Counted from the stretch's first letter, positions 1-8,249 are shown. The stretch: 12,568 nt of DNA from an uncultured Amaricoccus sp. (GCF_937891315.1 NZ_CALAGI010000129.1:1-12568); one strand, 5' to 3'. Notes: generated by a model from the letters alone, not told the origin. Numbers and translations are program-made.

Positions 1-26
1 TCCGGCACGACAGGGCATGCCCGTCA

Positions 27-50
27 CGATTTCGCGTAACCTCGAAATCG
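27..50. other. Small stem-loop, 8-bp stem
   Basis: CGATTTCG (27-34) and CGAAATCG (43-50) are perfect inverted repeats around an 8-base loop. It lies in the first 165 bases, where I cannot support a gene. A minus-strand frame opening with ATG at 109-111 stays open to the window edge (37 codons), but it is arginine-rich with no recognisable domain, so I do not call it. The hairpin may be regulatory or incidental. Confidence 0.3.
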
Positions 51-123
51 CGAAGTGGAGGCTCGGACGTCGCGCTTCGCCCGGATGGCGCGGGCGGCGC
101 GGCGAGGACATCGACGGAGGCGC

Positions 124-155
124 CGTCCAACCGGGCGGTGTCGCCCGGTTGGACG
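124..155. terminator. Strong 14-bp perfect hairpin downstream of qorB
   Basis: The two arms, 124-137 and 142-155, are perfectly complementary over 14 bp with a GTGT loop; the arm sequence is CGTCCAACCGGGCG. The hairpin starts 10 bases past the stop codon of the minus-strand quinone oxidoreductase gene, the expected place for a 3' end structure. No T-run follows on either strand, so it is not a textbook intrinsic terminator. It may stabilise the 3' end of the mRNA or terminate without a U-tract. The structure is seen directly; its role is inferred. Confidence 0.5.
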
Positions 156-165
156 TTCGAGATCA

Positions 166-1023
166 TCAGGACTTGGCCAGTGCCCCCGCGAGGGCGGCCT
201 CGACCGAGGCGGCAAGCGGCGTCGTCGGGCGCCCGATCAGCCGCGAAAGCTGGCGGCCGTCGTCGTAGAGCGCGCCGGCCGCGGCGGCCTTGTCGAAGCT
301 CGCATAGGCCAGGGCCGCGGATTCGGGCAGGCCGAAACCGATGAGCGTGGCCGCGTACTCCGCTTCCGTCAGGTCGCGATAGGGGATGTCGCGGCCGGTC
401 TGGCGCGAAATCTCCGCGGCGAGGTCGGTGAGGGTGAAGGCCGTGTCCCCGGCGAGTTCGTAGGTCGCGCCGACATGGCCCTCGCCGGTCAGAACGGTCG
501 CGGCCGCGGCGGCGTAGTCGGCCCTCGCGGTGGCCGAGATGCGCGCCTCGCCCGCCGCGCCGAGAAAGGCGCCCCCGGCCAGCGCGCCGGGGATCGAGGC
601 GGTGTAGTTCTCGGCATACCAGCCGTTGCGCAGGATGGTGTGGGCAATACCGGATGCCGCGAGCGCCTGTTCGGTTTCGAGATGCTCCAGCGCCAGCGAC
701 AGGGGCGAGCTGTCGGCGCGCAGCAGGCTTGTATAGACGATCCAACGCACGCCCGCGGCCGAGGCCGCTTCGATGACGGCGCGGTGCTGGCGCAGGCGCG
801 CGCCGAACGCGGTGCCCGAGACGAGGAGCAGCGTGTCGATGCCGGCGAGCGCCGGGCCGAGCGTCTCGGGCCGGTCGTAGTCGGCGGCCCGGACCGGCAC
901 GCCGAGGTCCGCCGCCTTTTCCGGCGCGCGGGCGAGGGCGACGACGGGAGCGTTCTTCTGGCGCAGCAGGTCAATCGTGGCGCGGCCGAACTGGCCGCTG
1001 GCGCCGGTAACGGCGATGGTCAT
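166..1023 (-). CDS. qorB: NAD(P)H:quinone oxidoreductase, NmrA/SDR family (QorB/YtfG type)
   Basis: The 285-residue protein matches the length of E. coli QorB/YtfG (about 286). It belongs to the NmrA-like branch of the atypical short-chain dehydrogenases. The N-terminal Rossmann motif GASGQFG is at residues 7-13. A region reading VRWIVYTSLLRAD follows the NmrA/TMR fold pattern, and the SDR catalytic Tyr-x3-Lys is not obvious, as is usual in this branch. The family reduces quinones with NADPH in the cytosol, protecting against quinone and electrophile stress. The ATG at 1023 is preceded by GGAGA at a 7-base spacing. The divergent neighbour is an HxlR regulator, exactly as ytfG and ytfH sit in E. 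coli, and this supports both calls. Substrate specificity cannot be read from sequence; a general NAD(P)-binding oxidoreductase is the fallback name. Confidence 0.85.
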   Translation of the reverse strand: MTIAVTGASGQFGRATIDLLRQKNAPVVALARAPEKAADLGVPVRAADYDRPETLGPALAGIDTLLLVSGTAFGARLRQHRAVIEAASAAGVRWIVYTSLLRADSSPLSLALEHLETEQALAASGIAHTILRNGWYAENYTASIPGALAGGAFLGAAGEARISATARADYAAAAATVLTGEGHVGATYELAGDTAFTLTDLAAEISRQTGRDIPYRDLTEAEYAATLIGFGLPESAALAYASFDKAAAAGALYDDGRQLSRLIGRPTTPLAASVEAALAGALAKS

Positions 1024-1072
1024 GGGACATTCTCCATTGCAATCCTCAACGGAGACTCACATATGAATAAAA

Positions 1073-1091
1073 CGTACGATTCGTAAGTACG
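1073..1091. promoter_or_regulatory. Candidate HxlR operator in the qorB-regulator gap
   Basis: The gap between the divergent genes contains the odd-length palindrome TACGA-T-TCGTA (1075-1085). It is nested in a wider inverted repeat, CGTAC (1073-1077) with GTACG (1087-1091). HxlR-family dimers usually bind such short palindromes between divergent genes and repress both until a reactive cysteine is modified. The site lies about 19 bases upstream of the regulator start and about 50 bases upstream of the qorB start, so it could overlap both promoters. I could not assign convincing -35/-10 boxes. Confidence 0.4.
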
Positions 1092-1109
1092 CACATAAAG
1101 GTTAGTGCC

Positions 1110-1502
1110 ATGGTGGGCGATCGACTGGCGCGCGAAGGACTGTCGGATCGGCTTCGGCGGGGCAATCTGCTCGCGGTCGATTGCCCGTCGCGCGAGGTGC
1201 TGAAGCATGTGACGAGTCGCTGGGGCGTGCTGGTCCTGATCGTGCTCGAAGGCGGGACGCAGCGGTTCAGCGGCTTGCGCCGCGCCATCGGCGGGGTCAG
1301 CGAGCGGATGCTGGCGCAGACGCTGCAATGGCTGGAGGCCGACGGGCTGGTCCTGCGGGTCGCGCGCGACGTGGTGCCGCCACATGTCGAATACAGCCTG
1401 ACGCCTCTCGGGAGTGAGGCGGCGACCAGGGTGCGCGGGCTCGCCGACTGGATCGAAACGAGCCTGCCGCGCATCCTCGACGCGGCGCCGGAGCGCCGCT
1501 AG
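1110..1502 (+). CDS. HxlR-family transcriptional regulator (QorR/YtfH type)
   Basis: The 130-residue protein is a single winged helix-turn-helix domain of the HxlR type. It begins with the family signature around residues 25-43 (a conserved Cys-Pro, then a V..RW..L pattern). The recognition-helix region RFSGLRRAIGGVSERMLAQTL is followed by the acidic LEADGLV turn and the basic wing ending YSLTPLG. Cys25 is at the position of the redox-sensing cysteine in quinone-responsive family members such as Bacillus YodB, so thiol sensing of quinones or electrophiles is a reasonable inference. ATG 1110 is preceded by AAAGG at a suitable distance. It is divergent from qorB and convergent with ureG, whose stop codon is 30 bases away. 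It probably represses qorB and itself. Confidence 0.88.
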   Translation: MVGDRLAREGLSDRLRRGNLLAVDCPSREVLKHVTSRWGVLVLIVLEGGTQRFSGLRRAIGGVSERMLAQTLQWLEADGLVLRVARDVVPPHVEYSLTPLGSEAATRVRGLADWIETSLPRILDAAPERR

Positions 1503-1532
1503 GCGATTTCGTCTGGGTGGATATTGCTCCGG

Positions 1533-2168
1533 TCAGGCGATCACGAGGCCGCCCGCCGTCTCGATGAAGGCGATCACCTCCGGCACTCCGACGCCGTCGC
1601 GCACCTGGGCGAACTGGAACGGCCGGTCACCGCGCATCCGGCGCGAGTCGCGCTCCATCACCTCGAGACTGGCGCCGACATGGGGCGCGAGGTCGATCTT
1701 GTTGATGACGAGCAGGTCCGAGCGTGTCACCCCCGGCCCGCCCTTGCGCGGTATCTTGTCCCCCGCGCAGACGTCGATGACATAGAGCGTCAGGTCGGCG
1801 AGTTCGGGACTGAAGGTGGCCGAGAGATTGTCGCCGCCCGATTCGATCAGCACGAGGTCGAGGTCGGGGAAGCGTTGCACCATCTCGTCGATGGCTGCGA
1901 GATTGATCGAGGCATCCTCGCGGATCGCGGTATGCGGGCAACCGCCGGTCTCCACGCCGATGATGCGGTCGAGCGGCAGCGCCTGGCTCCGCATCAGGAA
2001 CTCGGCGTCCTCGCGGGTATAGATGTCGTTGGTGATCGCCGCCACCGACCAGCGGTCGCGCATGCGCTTGCAGAGCTGGTCCATCAGCGCGGTCTTGCCC
2101 GCTCCCACCGGGCCGCCGATGCCGACCCGGAGCGGGCCGTTGGGAGATTTCGCGGCGCGCCTGGTCAT
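1533..2168 (-). CDS. ureG: Urease accessory GTPase UreG
   Basis: UreG is the SIMIBI-class GTPase that binds nickel and, with UreD, UreF and UreE, drives nickel delivery and lysine carbamylation in apo-urease. The 211-residue protein has the P-loop GGPVGAGKT (18-26), the metal-binding Cys-Pro-His at 77-79, ESGGDNL (109-115) and a G4-type NKID (156-159). All family hallmarks are intact and the length is normal. The ATG overlaps the ureF stop by four bases (ATGA), implying translational coupling. It is the last gene of the minus-strand urease operon, and the convergent HxlR gene ends 30 bases further on. There is no clear terminator hairpin in that short gap. Confidence 0.97.
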   Translation of the reverse strand: MTRRAAKSPNGPLRVGIGGPVGAGKTALMDQLCKRMRDRWSVAAITNDIYTREDAEFLMRSQALPLDRIIGVETGGCPHTAIREDASINLAAIDEMVQRFPDLDLVLIESGGDNLSATFSPELADLTLYVIDVCAGDKIPRKGGPGVTRSDLLVINKIDLAPHVGASLEVMERDSRRMRGDRPFQFAQVRDGVGVPEVIAFIETAGGLVIA

Positions 2169-2806
2169 GTGCGATAGAGCCTCGTGTACTGGGTTTCGTG
2201 AAGCATGGCGGCGAGATCGGCGCCGAGCGCGCAGCCGCCGACCTCGTCGAGGGTGAGCCCGCGGCTCTCGGCGGCGATCTCCGCGACGAGCGGCATCAGT
2301 CCGGCGGTGACCCGCTGGCCGTCGGTCTGGCCGAGCGGGATCAGCCGTACGCCGGCGGAGACGATATTCGCCGCGAACGCCTGGAGATAGAGTGTGACGG
2401 TGATCTCGATCGGCAGGTCGAGCCGGCGCGCGGCGGCGCCGACCGCGACGGGCAGGGGCGCGGGCGCGAGGGGTATTTTCCAGACCGCGGCCACCGTCCG
2501 GGCAAAGGCGGTGCCTTGCGCGACGGTCTCAAGGCGCCGCTCCGCCGAGGGCGCCAGCGCCTCGGCGAGTTCTGCGATGGGCGCGGGGTCGGCGGCGGCG
2601 CAGGCATGGCGCAGCAGGATGGCATCGGTTCGACCGGCGCCGAAGCGCAGGAGGTCGGAGACCCAGGCGGCGAGGCCGGAGGTATCGGTCACGTCGCCGG
2701 CCTCGACCGCCCATTCCAGCCCATGCGAATAACTGTAGGCCCCGACCGGGAAGGCGGGCGAAAACCACGCCGCGAGGATCTGAACGGCGCGCAGGTCAGT
2801 GGTCAT
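2165..2806 (-). CDS. ureF: Urease accessory protein UreF
   Basis: UreF is a helical protein that bridges UreD and UreG in the urease activation complex. I chose ATG 2806, giving 213 residues, because the family begins shortly before the conserved FSPAFPVGAYSYSHGLE block, here residues 15-31. The same frame is open further upstream, but that stretch lies inside ureE and looks non-coding (low complexity). The chosen start overlaps the 3' end of ureE by 11 bases, inside the codons for the histidine tail, and there is no strong separate ribosome site, so coupling to ureE translation is likely. The C-terminal region ending ETQYTRLYRT is typical of UreF. The stop overlaps ureG by four bases. Confidence 0.96.
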   Translation of the reverse strand: MTTDLRAVQILAAWFSPAFPVGAYSYSHGLEWAVEAGDVTDTSGLAAWVSDLLRFGAGRTDAILLRHACAAADPAPIAELAEALAPSAERRLETVAQGTAFARTVAAVWKIPLAPAPLPVAVGAAARRLDLPIEITVTLYLQAFAANIVSAGVRLIPLGQTDGQRVTAGLMPLVAEIAAESRGLTLDEVGGCALGADLAAMLHETQYTRLYRT

Positions 2807-3341
2807 GCGGGTGATCGTGGACGTGTCGCCCATGGCCATGGCGGTCGTCATCCGCCGCGTGCGACCCGCGGGGATCGTCGGTCGCGCCGCCATGGTGATG
2901 CCCCTGTGCGCGCCCGGAGCCGTAGGCGCCGCCTTCCGGGGTGAAGGGCTCGCGGACCGCGCGCGTGGTGGCACCGAGCCGGGCCAGCATGTCCGCCATC
3001 ACGTGATTGGCCTGGATCAGCAGCCGCGCCGGTTCGATCTGCGCCGGCATGTGGCGGTTGCCGATATGCCAGGCGAGGCGGACGAGCTCCGTCGGCGGCG
3101 CGGTGACCTCGATCAGCGGCTCGGCGGCGGCGTCGATCGCGATGCGCGCGCCGCCCGTGGTGAGGAAGGCATCGCCCTGATTGAGCGATACCGTCTCGGC
3201 GAGATCGACGAGAAGGCTCGCGCCGGAAGTGGTGGTCAGGCTTCGGCGACGCAGGAACCGGCCCTCGTAGTCGAGGGTGATCCGGTCCACCGCCGGGCCG
3301 CCCCCCGCGCGTTCGATCTCCCGCGCGGTATGCCGCTCCAT
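2796..3341 (-). CDS. ureE: Urease nickel metallochaperone UreE with histidine-rich tail
   Basis: UreE dimers carry nickel to the UreG-containing activation complex. ATG 3341 is preceded by a purine-rich GGGGGAGAGGA stretch; an upstream in-frame ATG would add 34 arginine-rich residues that do not look like UreE. The resulting 181 residues have the N-terminal peptide-binding-like domain (about 15-80) and the metal-binding domain with the conserved WHIGNRHMPAQI block (91-102). His97 matches the dimer-interface nickel ligand of the family. Residues 148-181 form a tail with 12 histidines, ending VHDHPHDH, as in Klebsiella UreE, and probably serve as extra nickel storage. A 181-base gap separates it from the lipoprotein gene upstream. 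Confidence 0.95.
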   Translation of the reverse strand: MERHTAREIERAGGGPAVDRITLDYEGRFLRRRSLTTTSGASLLVDLAETVSLNQGDAFLTTGGARIAIDAAAEPLIEVTAPPTELVRLAWHIGNRHMPAQIEPARLLIQANHVMADMLARLGATTRAVREPFTPEGGAYGSGRAQGHHHGGATDDPRGSHAADDDRHGHGRHVHDHPHDH

Positions 3342-3414
3342 CCGTCCTCTCCCCCCTCGCAAGAACCCGGCCCGGACTATCGCAGGCCGCGGGCGCGCGG
3401 TCGAGAGCGGAGCG

Positions 3415-3522
3415 TCAGCGAGCCATGAAGTCGCGGAAGGCATGCTGGATCACGTCTTCGCGCCGCGGCTCGCGCCTGGCGGGTTCCTCGTCGGAAAGCG
3501 CGAAGAGACGCTCGGCGATCCG
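3415..3522 (-). other. 35-codon open stretch without a start codon, in frame behind the second lipoprotein
   Basis: Immediately after the TGA of the second lipoprotein (3523-3525), the same frame stays open for 35 codons to a second TGA at 3415-3417. It reads RIAERLFALSDEEPARR and then EPRREDVIQHAFRDFMAR, a balanced, helical-looking sequence. Twenty-nine of 35 third positions are G or C. There is no ATG start except near the very end (D-F-M-A-R), and the only other starter is a GTG 12 codons before the stop. It could be a TGA readthrough extension, the tail of a decayed gene, or chance in GC-rich DNA. I list it so the 181-base gap is described; I do not call it a gene. Confidence 0.25.
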
Positions 3523-3729
3523 TCACTGGTCCGGAAAGCAGATCCGGTACCAGTCGCTTCGGGCGGAAACATCGGCCGGGACCGTCTGGCAATAGAGCGG
3601 CCCGCGCGAACCGGCTGAGCCGCCGCCCTGCGACCGGCCCGTGTCCGGGCTTTCCTGCCGGATCGGGGAACCGACCGTGCAGGCGGCAAGCAGCAGCGCG
3701 GCGAAAACAAGCGGTGTCACGGATTTCAT
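3523..3729 (-). CDS. Small putative lipoprotein, second of a tandem pair (CQTVP...W.R.C motif)
   Basis: The 68-residue protein has a short positively charged N-terminus, a hydrophobic stretch and the lipobox LAAC, with the acylated cysteine at 17. The mature protein is about 50 residues: a Gly/Ser-rich linker (to about residue 42), then a compact C-terminal motif, LYCQTVP at 45-51, Trp60, Arg62 and Cys64. The start is fixed by a strong GGGAGG ribosome site lying in the 11-base gap after the upstream paralogue. About half of the last 27 residues are identical to that paralogue, including both cysteines at the same 16-residue spacing. Thr follows the lipid cysteine, which by the enterobacterial +2 rule would favour the outer membrane. 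The family is unknown to me. Its place between ureC and ureE suggests a cell-envelope role linked to urease or nickel, but no function is shown. Confidence 0.8.
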   Translation of the reverse strand: MKSVTPLVFAALLLAACTVGSPIRQESPDTGRSQGGGSAGSRGPLYCQTVPADVSARSDWYRICFPDQ

Positions 3730-3740
3730 CGCGGCCTCCC

Positions 3741-3938
3741 TCAGTCGAAGGGCTTGCAGACTCGGTTCCACTCGGCCCGGTCATAGATGTTCGTCGGCAC
3801 GGTCTGGCAGTAGAGCGCGCCCTTGTTGGCGGCGGCGCCGCCGCCCGGATCGTCGATGCCCGGCGGCCCGTTCACCGCTTTGGCATCGCAGGCGGCGAGC
3901 AACAGGCCGCAAGCGCCCAGCAGAAAGGGAAGTCTCAT
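3741..3938 (-). CDS. Small putative lipoprotein, first of a tandem pair (CQTVP...W.R.C motif)
   Basis: The 65-residue protein has signal residues 1-16, the lipobox LAAC with Cys17, a Gly/Pro/Ala linker (about 22-40) and then a motif block. That block is LYCQTVP at 42-48, Trp57, Arg59 and Cys61, so its two mature cysteines are 16 residues apart, exactly as in the downstream paralogue. Asp18 directly follows the lipid cysteine, the inner-membrane retention signal in enterobacteria; whether this rule holds here is uncertain. The ATG at 3938 has only a weak ribosome site (GGACC). An 11-codon reading frame starting at 3970 ends in an ATGA overlap with this start, so coupling is possible. I do not recognise the family; disulfide formation or metal binding by the two cysteines is inference only. 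Confidence 0.8.
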   Translation of the reverse strand: MRLPFLLGACGLLLAACDAKAVNGPPGIDDPGGGAAANKGALYCQTVPTNIYDRAEWNRVCKPFD

Positions 3939-4020
3939 GCGAGAGGTCCATTTGGTGGCTCCGCCTTCATGCTACACCCGAGCCGCGCGGAAGCCCAGCC
4001 CCGCGCCGTCCGGGAAACAG

Positions 4021-5733
<1,713 letters not shown>

Positions 5734-5767
5734 GGTCGTCCTTTCGAGGAATGCGGGCGGGGTCGGA

Positions 5768-6121
5768 TCAGGCGGCGGCGCCGTCGTGCAAACGGGCGGG
5801 CAGGGCGCGCGCGTCCACGCCGTCGAGGCAGTTGACATTGACCGCGACCATCGGCGTGCCATCCCGGCTGGCGGCGAAGGACAGTGGCTGGATCCCGCAT
5901 ATCCGGCAGAACAGGTGCTGGATCTTCTCGGAAGCGAAGCGGTACTCGGTCAGGTTTTCCCTGCCCTTGAAGTTGGACAGCGCCGCCTCGGGCGCGAAGG
6001 CGAGGACCGCCCCGAGCCGGCGGCAGCGCGAGCAGTTGCACGCGATCGGCTGCGACAGGTCGAGCGGCGCGTCGAAGCTGACCGCGCCGCACTGGCAGGA
6101 GCCGTGATAGGTTTCCGTCAT
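5768..6121 (-). CDS. GFA-family (glutathione-dependent formaldehyde-activating-like) zinc protein
   Basis: The 117-residue protein carries the zinc-binding cysteine pattern of the GFA/DUF636 family: Cys9-x-Cys11 in SCQCGAV, Cys28-x-Cys30-x2-Cys33 in CNCSRC, and Cys72-x2-Cys75 in FCRICG, followed by the usual VAVNVNCLDG block (92-101). I chose ATG 6121, whose A is shared with the ureB TGA (TGATG coupling) and which has GGGAGAG upstream; a GTG one codon earlier is also possible. The founding member was described as S-(hydroxymethyl)glutathione synthase, but most homologues have no proven activity and that assignment is disputed. It is embedded between ureB and ureC and so almost certainly co-transcribed with urease. 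A direct role with nickel, zinc or urea-derived adducts is unproven. Confidence 0.88.
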   Translation of the reverse strand: MTETYHGSCQCGAVSFDAPLDLSQPIACNCSRCRRLGAVLAFAPEAALSNFKGRENLTEYRFASEKIQHLFCRICGIQPLSFAASRDGTPMVAVNVNCLDGVDARALPARLHDGAAA

Positions 6122-6426
6122 CACAGCTCTCCCATGATTTCGCCGTTGAAGCCGTAGACCGTGCGCGCGCCGCCATAGGGCACGAGCCGCGCGTCGCGGG
6201 TCTGGCCGGGCTCGAAGCGCACCGCGGTGCCGGCGGCGATGTCGAGACGCATGCCGCGCGCCGCCGCCCGGTCGAAATCGAGGCCGGGATTGGTCTCGGC
6301 GAAATGGTAGTGGCTGCCGACCTGGATCGGCCGGTCACCGGTATTGGCGACCGTGAGGGTGATGGCGACGCGGCCCTCGTTCAGAACGATGTCGCCGGCG
6401 GCGGGAAAGATCTCTCCGGGGATCAT
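6121..6426 (-). CDS. ureB: Urease beta subunit UreB
   Basis: The 101-residue protein is the small structural beta subunit, starting MIPGEI and containing the diagnostic block VGSHYHFAETNPGLDFDR (36-53), followed by GMRLDIAAGTAVRFEPGQ. It ends in YGFNGEIMGEL. The length is standard for a separate UreB, so there is no fusion with UreA. ATG 6426 has a GAGGGG site just upstream. The gene begins 12 bases after ureJ and its stop is shared with the GFA-family start. Together with UreA and UreC it forms the (abc)3 enzyme. The usual ureA-ureB adjacency is interrupted here by ureJ. Confidence 0.97.
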   Translation of the reverse strand: MIPGEIFPAAGDIVLNEGRVAITLTVANTGDRPIQVGSHYHFAETNPGLDFDRAAARGMRLDIAAGTAVRFEPGQTRDARLVPYGGARTVYGFNGEIMGEL

Positions 6427-6438
6427 GCGCGCCGCCCC

Positions 6439-7008
6439 TCAGCCGGCGACGAGGGCGAGGCCGGCGAGGCAGGTGAGCCCGCCGAGAGCCCGCGCGACCA
6501 TCGGCCGCCGCGCGCCGGCCACGATGCCGATCGCGAGCCCGGCGCCATGCAGCGCGGCGGTCGAGATCACGAAGCCGGCCGCGTAGGGCAGGCCGCCGAG
6601 CGCCGGCCCCTCCAGCCCGTGCGCGTAGCCGTGGGCGAGGCCGAAGACCGCGATCGCCGCGCAGCTGAGCGCCAGCGGCGGGCGCAGGGCCGCCGCGATG
6701 ACCGCGCCGAGGATGAGGACGGAGGCGAGGATCGTCGGCTCGACCACCGGCGCCGCGGCGCCTTCGAAGCCGAGCAGGCCGCCTGCGAGCATCGCCGCGA
6801 CGAAGCTCGCCGGAAAGGCCCAGCGCGCCGTCCCGCCGGTCATGCCTGCGAAGATGCCGACCGCGACCATGGCCAGCAGGTGATCCGGGCCGAGCAACGG
6901 ATGCGCGAGGCCGGAGGCGAAGGGCGATCCATGCGCGCCAATGCCGGTATGCGCCAGCGCGGCGGTCGGGAGCAGCGGGGCGAGGATCAGGGGGAGTGGG
7001 CGGCGCAT
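6439..7008 (-). CDS. ureJ: HupE/UreJ family nickel (metal) permease
   Basis: The 189-residue protein is strongly hydrophobic, with an N-terminal signal-like segment (1-19, ending AALA before His20) and about six further membrane segments. The family fingerprint HPLLGPDHLLAM is at 36-47, and a second histidine-rich element, GLAHGYAHGLE, is at 124-132; these are thought to line the metal path. HupE/UreJ proteins in hydrogenase and urease operons supply nickel to the enzyme, and this gene sits between ureA and ureB, so nickel uptake for urease is the likely job. ATG 7008 follows AAGGAG at an ideal spacing. Transport direction and metal cannot be read from the sequence. Confidence 0.92.
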   Translation of the reverse strand: MRRPLPLILAPLLPTAALAHTGIGAHGSPFASGLAHPLLGPDHLLAMVAVGIFAGMTGGTARWAFPASFVAAMLAGGLLGFEGAAAPVVEPTILASVLILGAVIAAALRPPLALSCAAIAVFGLAHGYAHGLEGPALGGLPYAAGFVISTAALHGAGLAIGIVAGARRPMVARALGGLTCLAGLALVAG

Positions 7009-7059
7009 GGGAACTCCTTGGTCTGGCGGCGGTCCGCGGCCTGGCGCGGGAAGGGTGGG

Positions 7060-7362
<303 letters not shown>

Positions 7363-7382
7363 GGCGGGCCTTTCGCAGCCGA

Positions 7383-8249
7383 TCAAAGGGACCAGACGCG
7401 CGGGACCGGCCCCGCGCGAAACGACGTCAGAAAGCGGACGAGGAGCTTGCGCAACGGAGCGTTGTCCGGGGCGAGGAAGCGCAGGATCAGAACGCCCTCG
7501 CGCGCCGTCGCCGCCGCTGTCACCGGTCCCGGATCCGCGACAAGGCCGCGGGCCGCGTCGAGCCGGGTCTCCGCCCCCGGCGCGGCGTGGATCAACGTGG
7601 CGCAGGCGCGGGCCCCGGCGAGCGCCGCGGGGCCCTGCGCGCGGGTGAGCGCGCCGTCGAGGCGCAGCGCCTCGGCATGGATCAGCCGGCCGCCGCGGCG
7701 CAAGCGCCACTGGTCGGTGAAATGCGCGGCGGCGACGGTTTCGCCCATCGCCGCGCGGCCGAGAACCACGGTTTCGAGCAGGGTAAGGCTGGCGTCCTCG
7801 GCCATCTCGACCTCGAGCCGGCGGTCGAGGCGGGCGCCATCGTAGAGGATCGTCTCCTGCGGCAGCCAGTCGAGCGTCGCACCGGAGCCGAGCGCGAGCC
7901 GCGTTTCGACCCGGGCGACGGCGCCGGTCGAGCGATAGACCCGTTCCGCCGCCTGAGTGCTGGCGACGAGCGCCGCGCCGGGGCCCGCTTCCAGCCGCCA
8001 GTCGAGCCGGTCGCCGCCGGCGATGCCGCCCGAGGTATTGATGAGCACCACCTCCGGGGGCCCGGCCCCGCGCCGCGGACGCAGCGCCTTGGCGCAGCCC
8101 TGCTGGAACAGGCGATCGAGCCGGGAAGCGCCGCGCCGGAACACGAAGGCGACATCCGCCCGGCCCCTGGCGCGTTGCAGCGGGGGGGCTTTCGGCACGG
8201 CTACTTCCGTGGAAGCCGCGCTGATCGAAGTCGGGGACGGCATCTGCAT
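7383..8249 (-). CDS. ureD: Urease accessory protein UreD (UreH)
   Basis: UreD is the scaffold that binds apo-urease and recruits UreF and UreG for nickel insertion. The 288-residue protein shows family blocks such as VVLINTSGGIAGGDRLDW, STQAAERVYRSTG and LDWLPQETILYDGARLDR. The glycine-rich GGIAGGD segment and the QAAERVYRS motif are highly diagnostic. I keep the ATG at 8249 (GGAAA site upstream); a second ATG two codons later is equally usable. It is the first gene of the urease operon, 259 bases from the divergent preT start, so the operon promoter should lie in that region. Confidence 0.96.
   Translation of the reverse strand: MQMPSPTSISAASTEVAVPKAPPLQRARGRADVAFVFRRGASRLDRLFQQGCAKALRPRRGAGPPEVVLINTSGGIAGGDRLDWRLEAGPGAALVASTQAAERVYRSTGAVARVETRLALGSGATLDWLPQETILYDGARLDRRLEVEMAEDASLTLLETVVLGRAAMGETVAAAHFTDQWRLRRGGRLIHAEALRLDGALTRAQGPAALAGARACATLIHAAPGAETRLDAARGLVADPGPVTAAATAREGVLILRFLAPDNAPLRKLLVRFLTSFRAGPVPRVWSL

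Noticed and set aside
55..1086. Plus-strand open frame opposite qorB
   Set aside because: It is antisense to a clear QorB homologue, with an Arg/Gly-rich product and no ribosome site.
3985..4006. GCGCGG/CCGCGC inverted repeat after ureC as a terminator
   Set aside because: Only 6 bp with a 10-base loop and no T-run, easily expected by chance in this base composition; the downstream genes appear to belong to the same operon.
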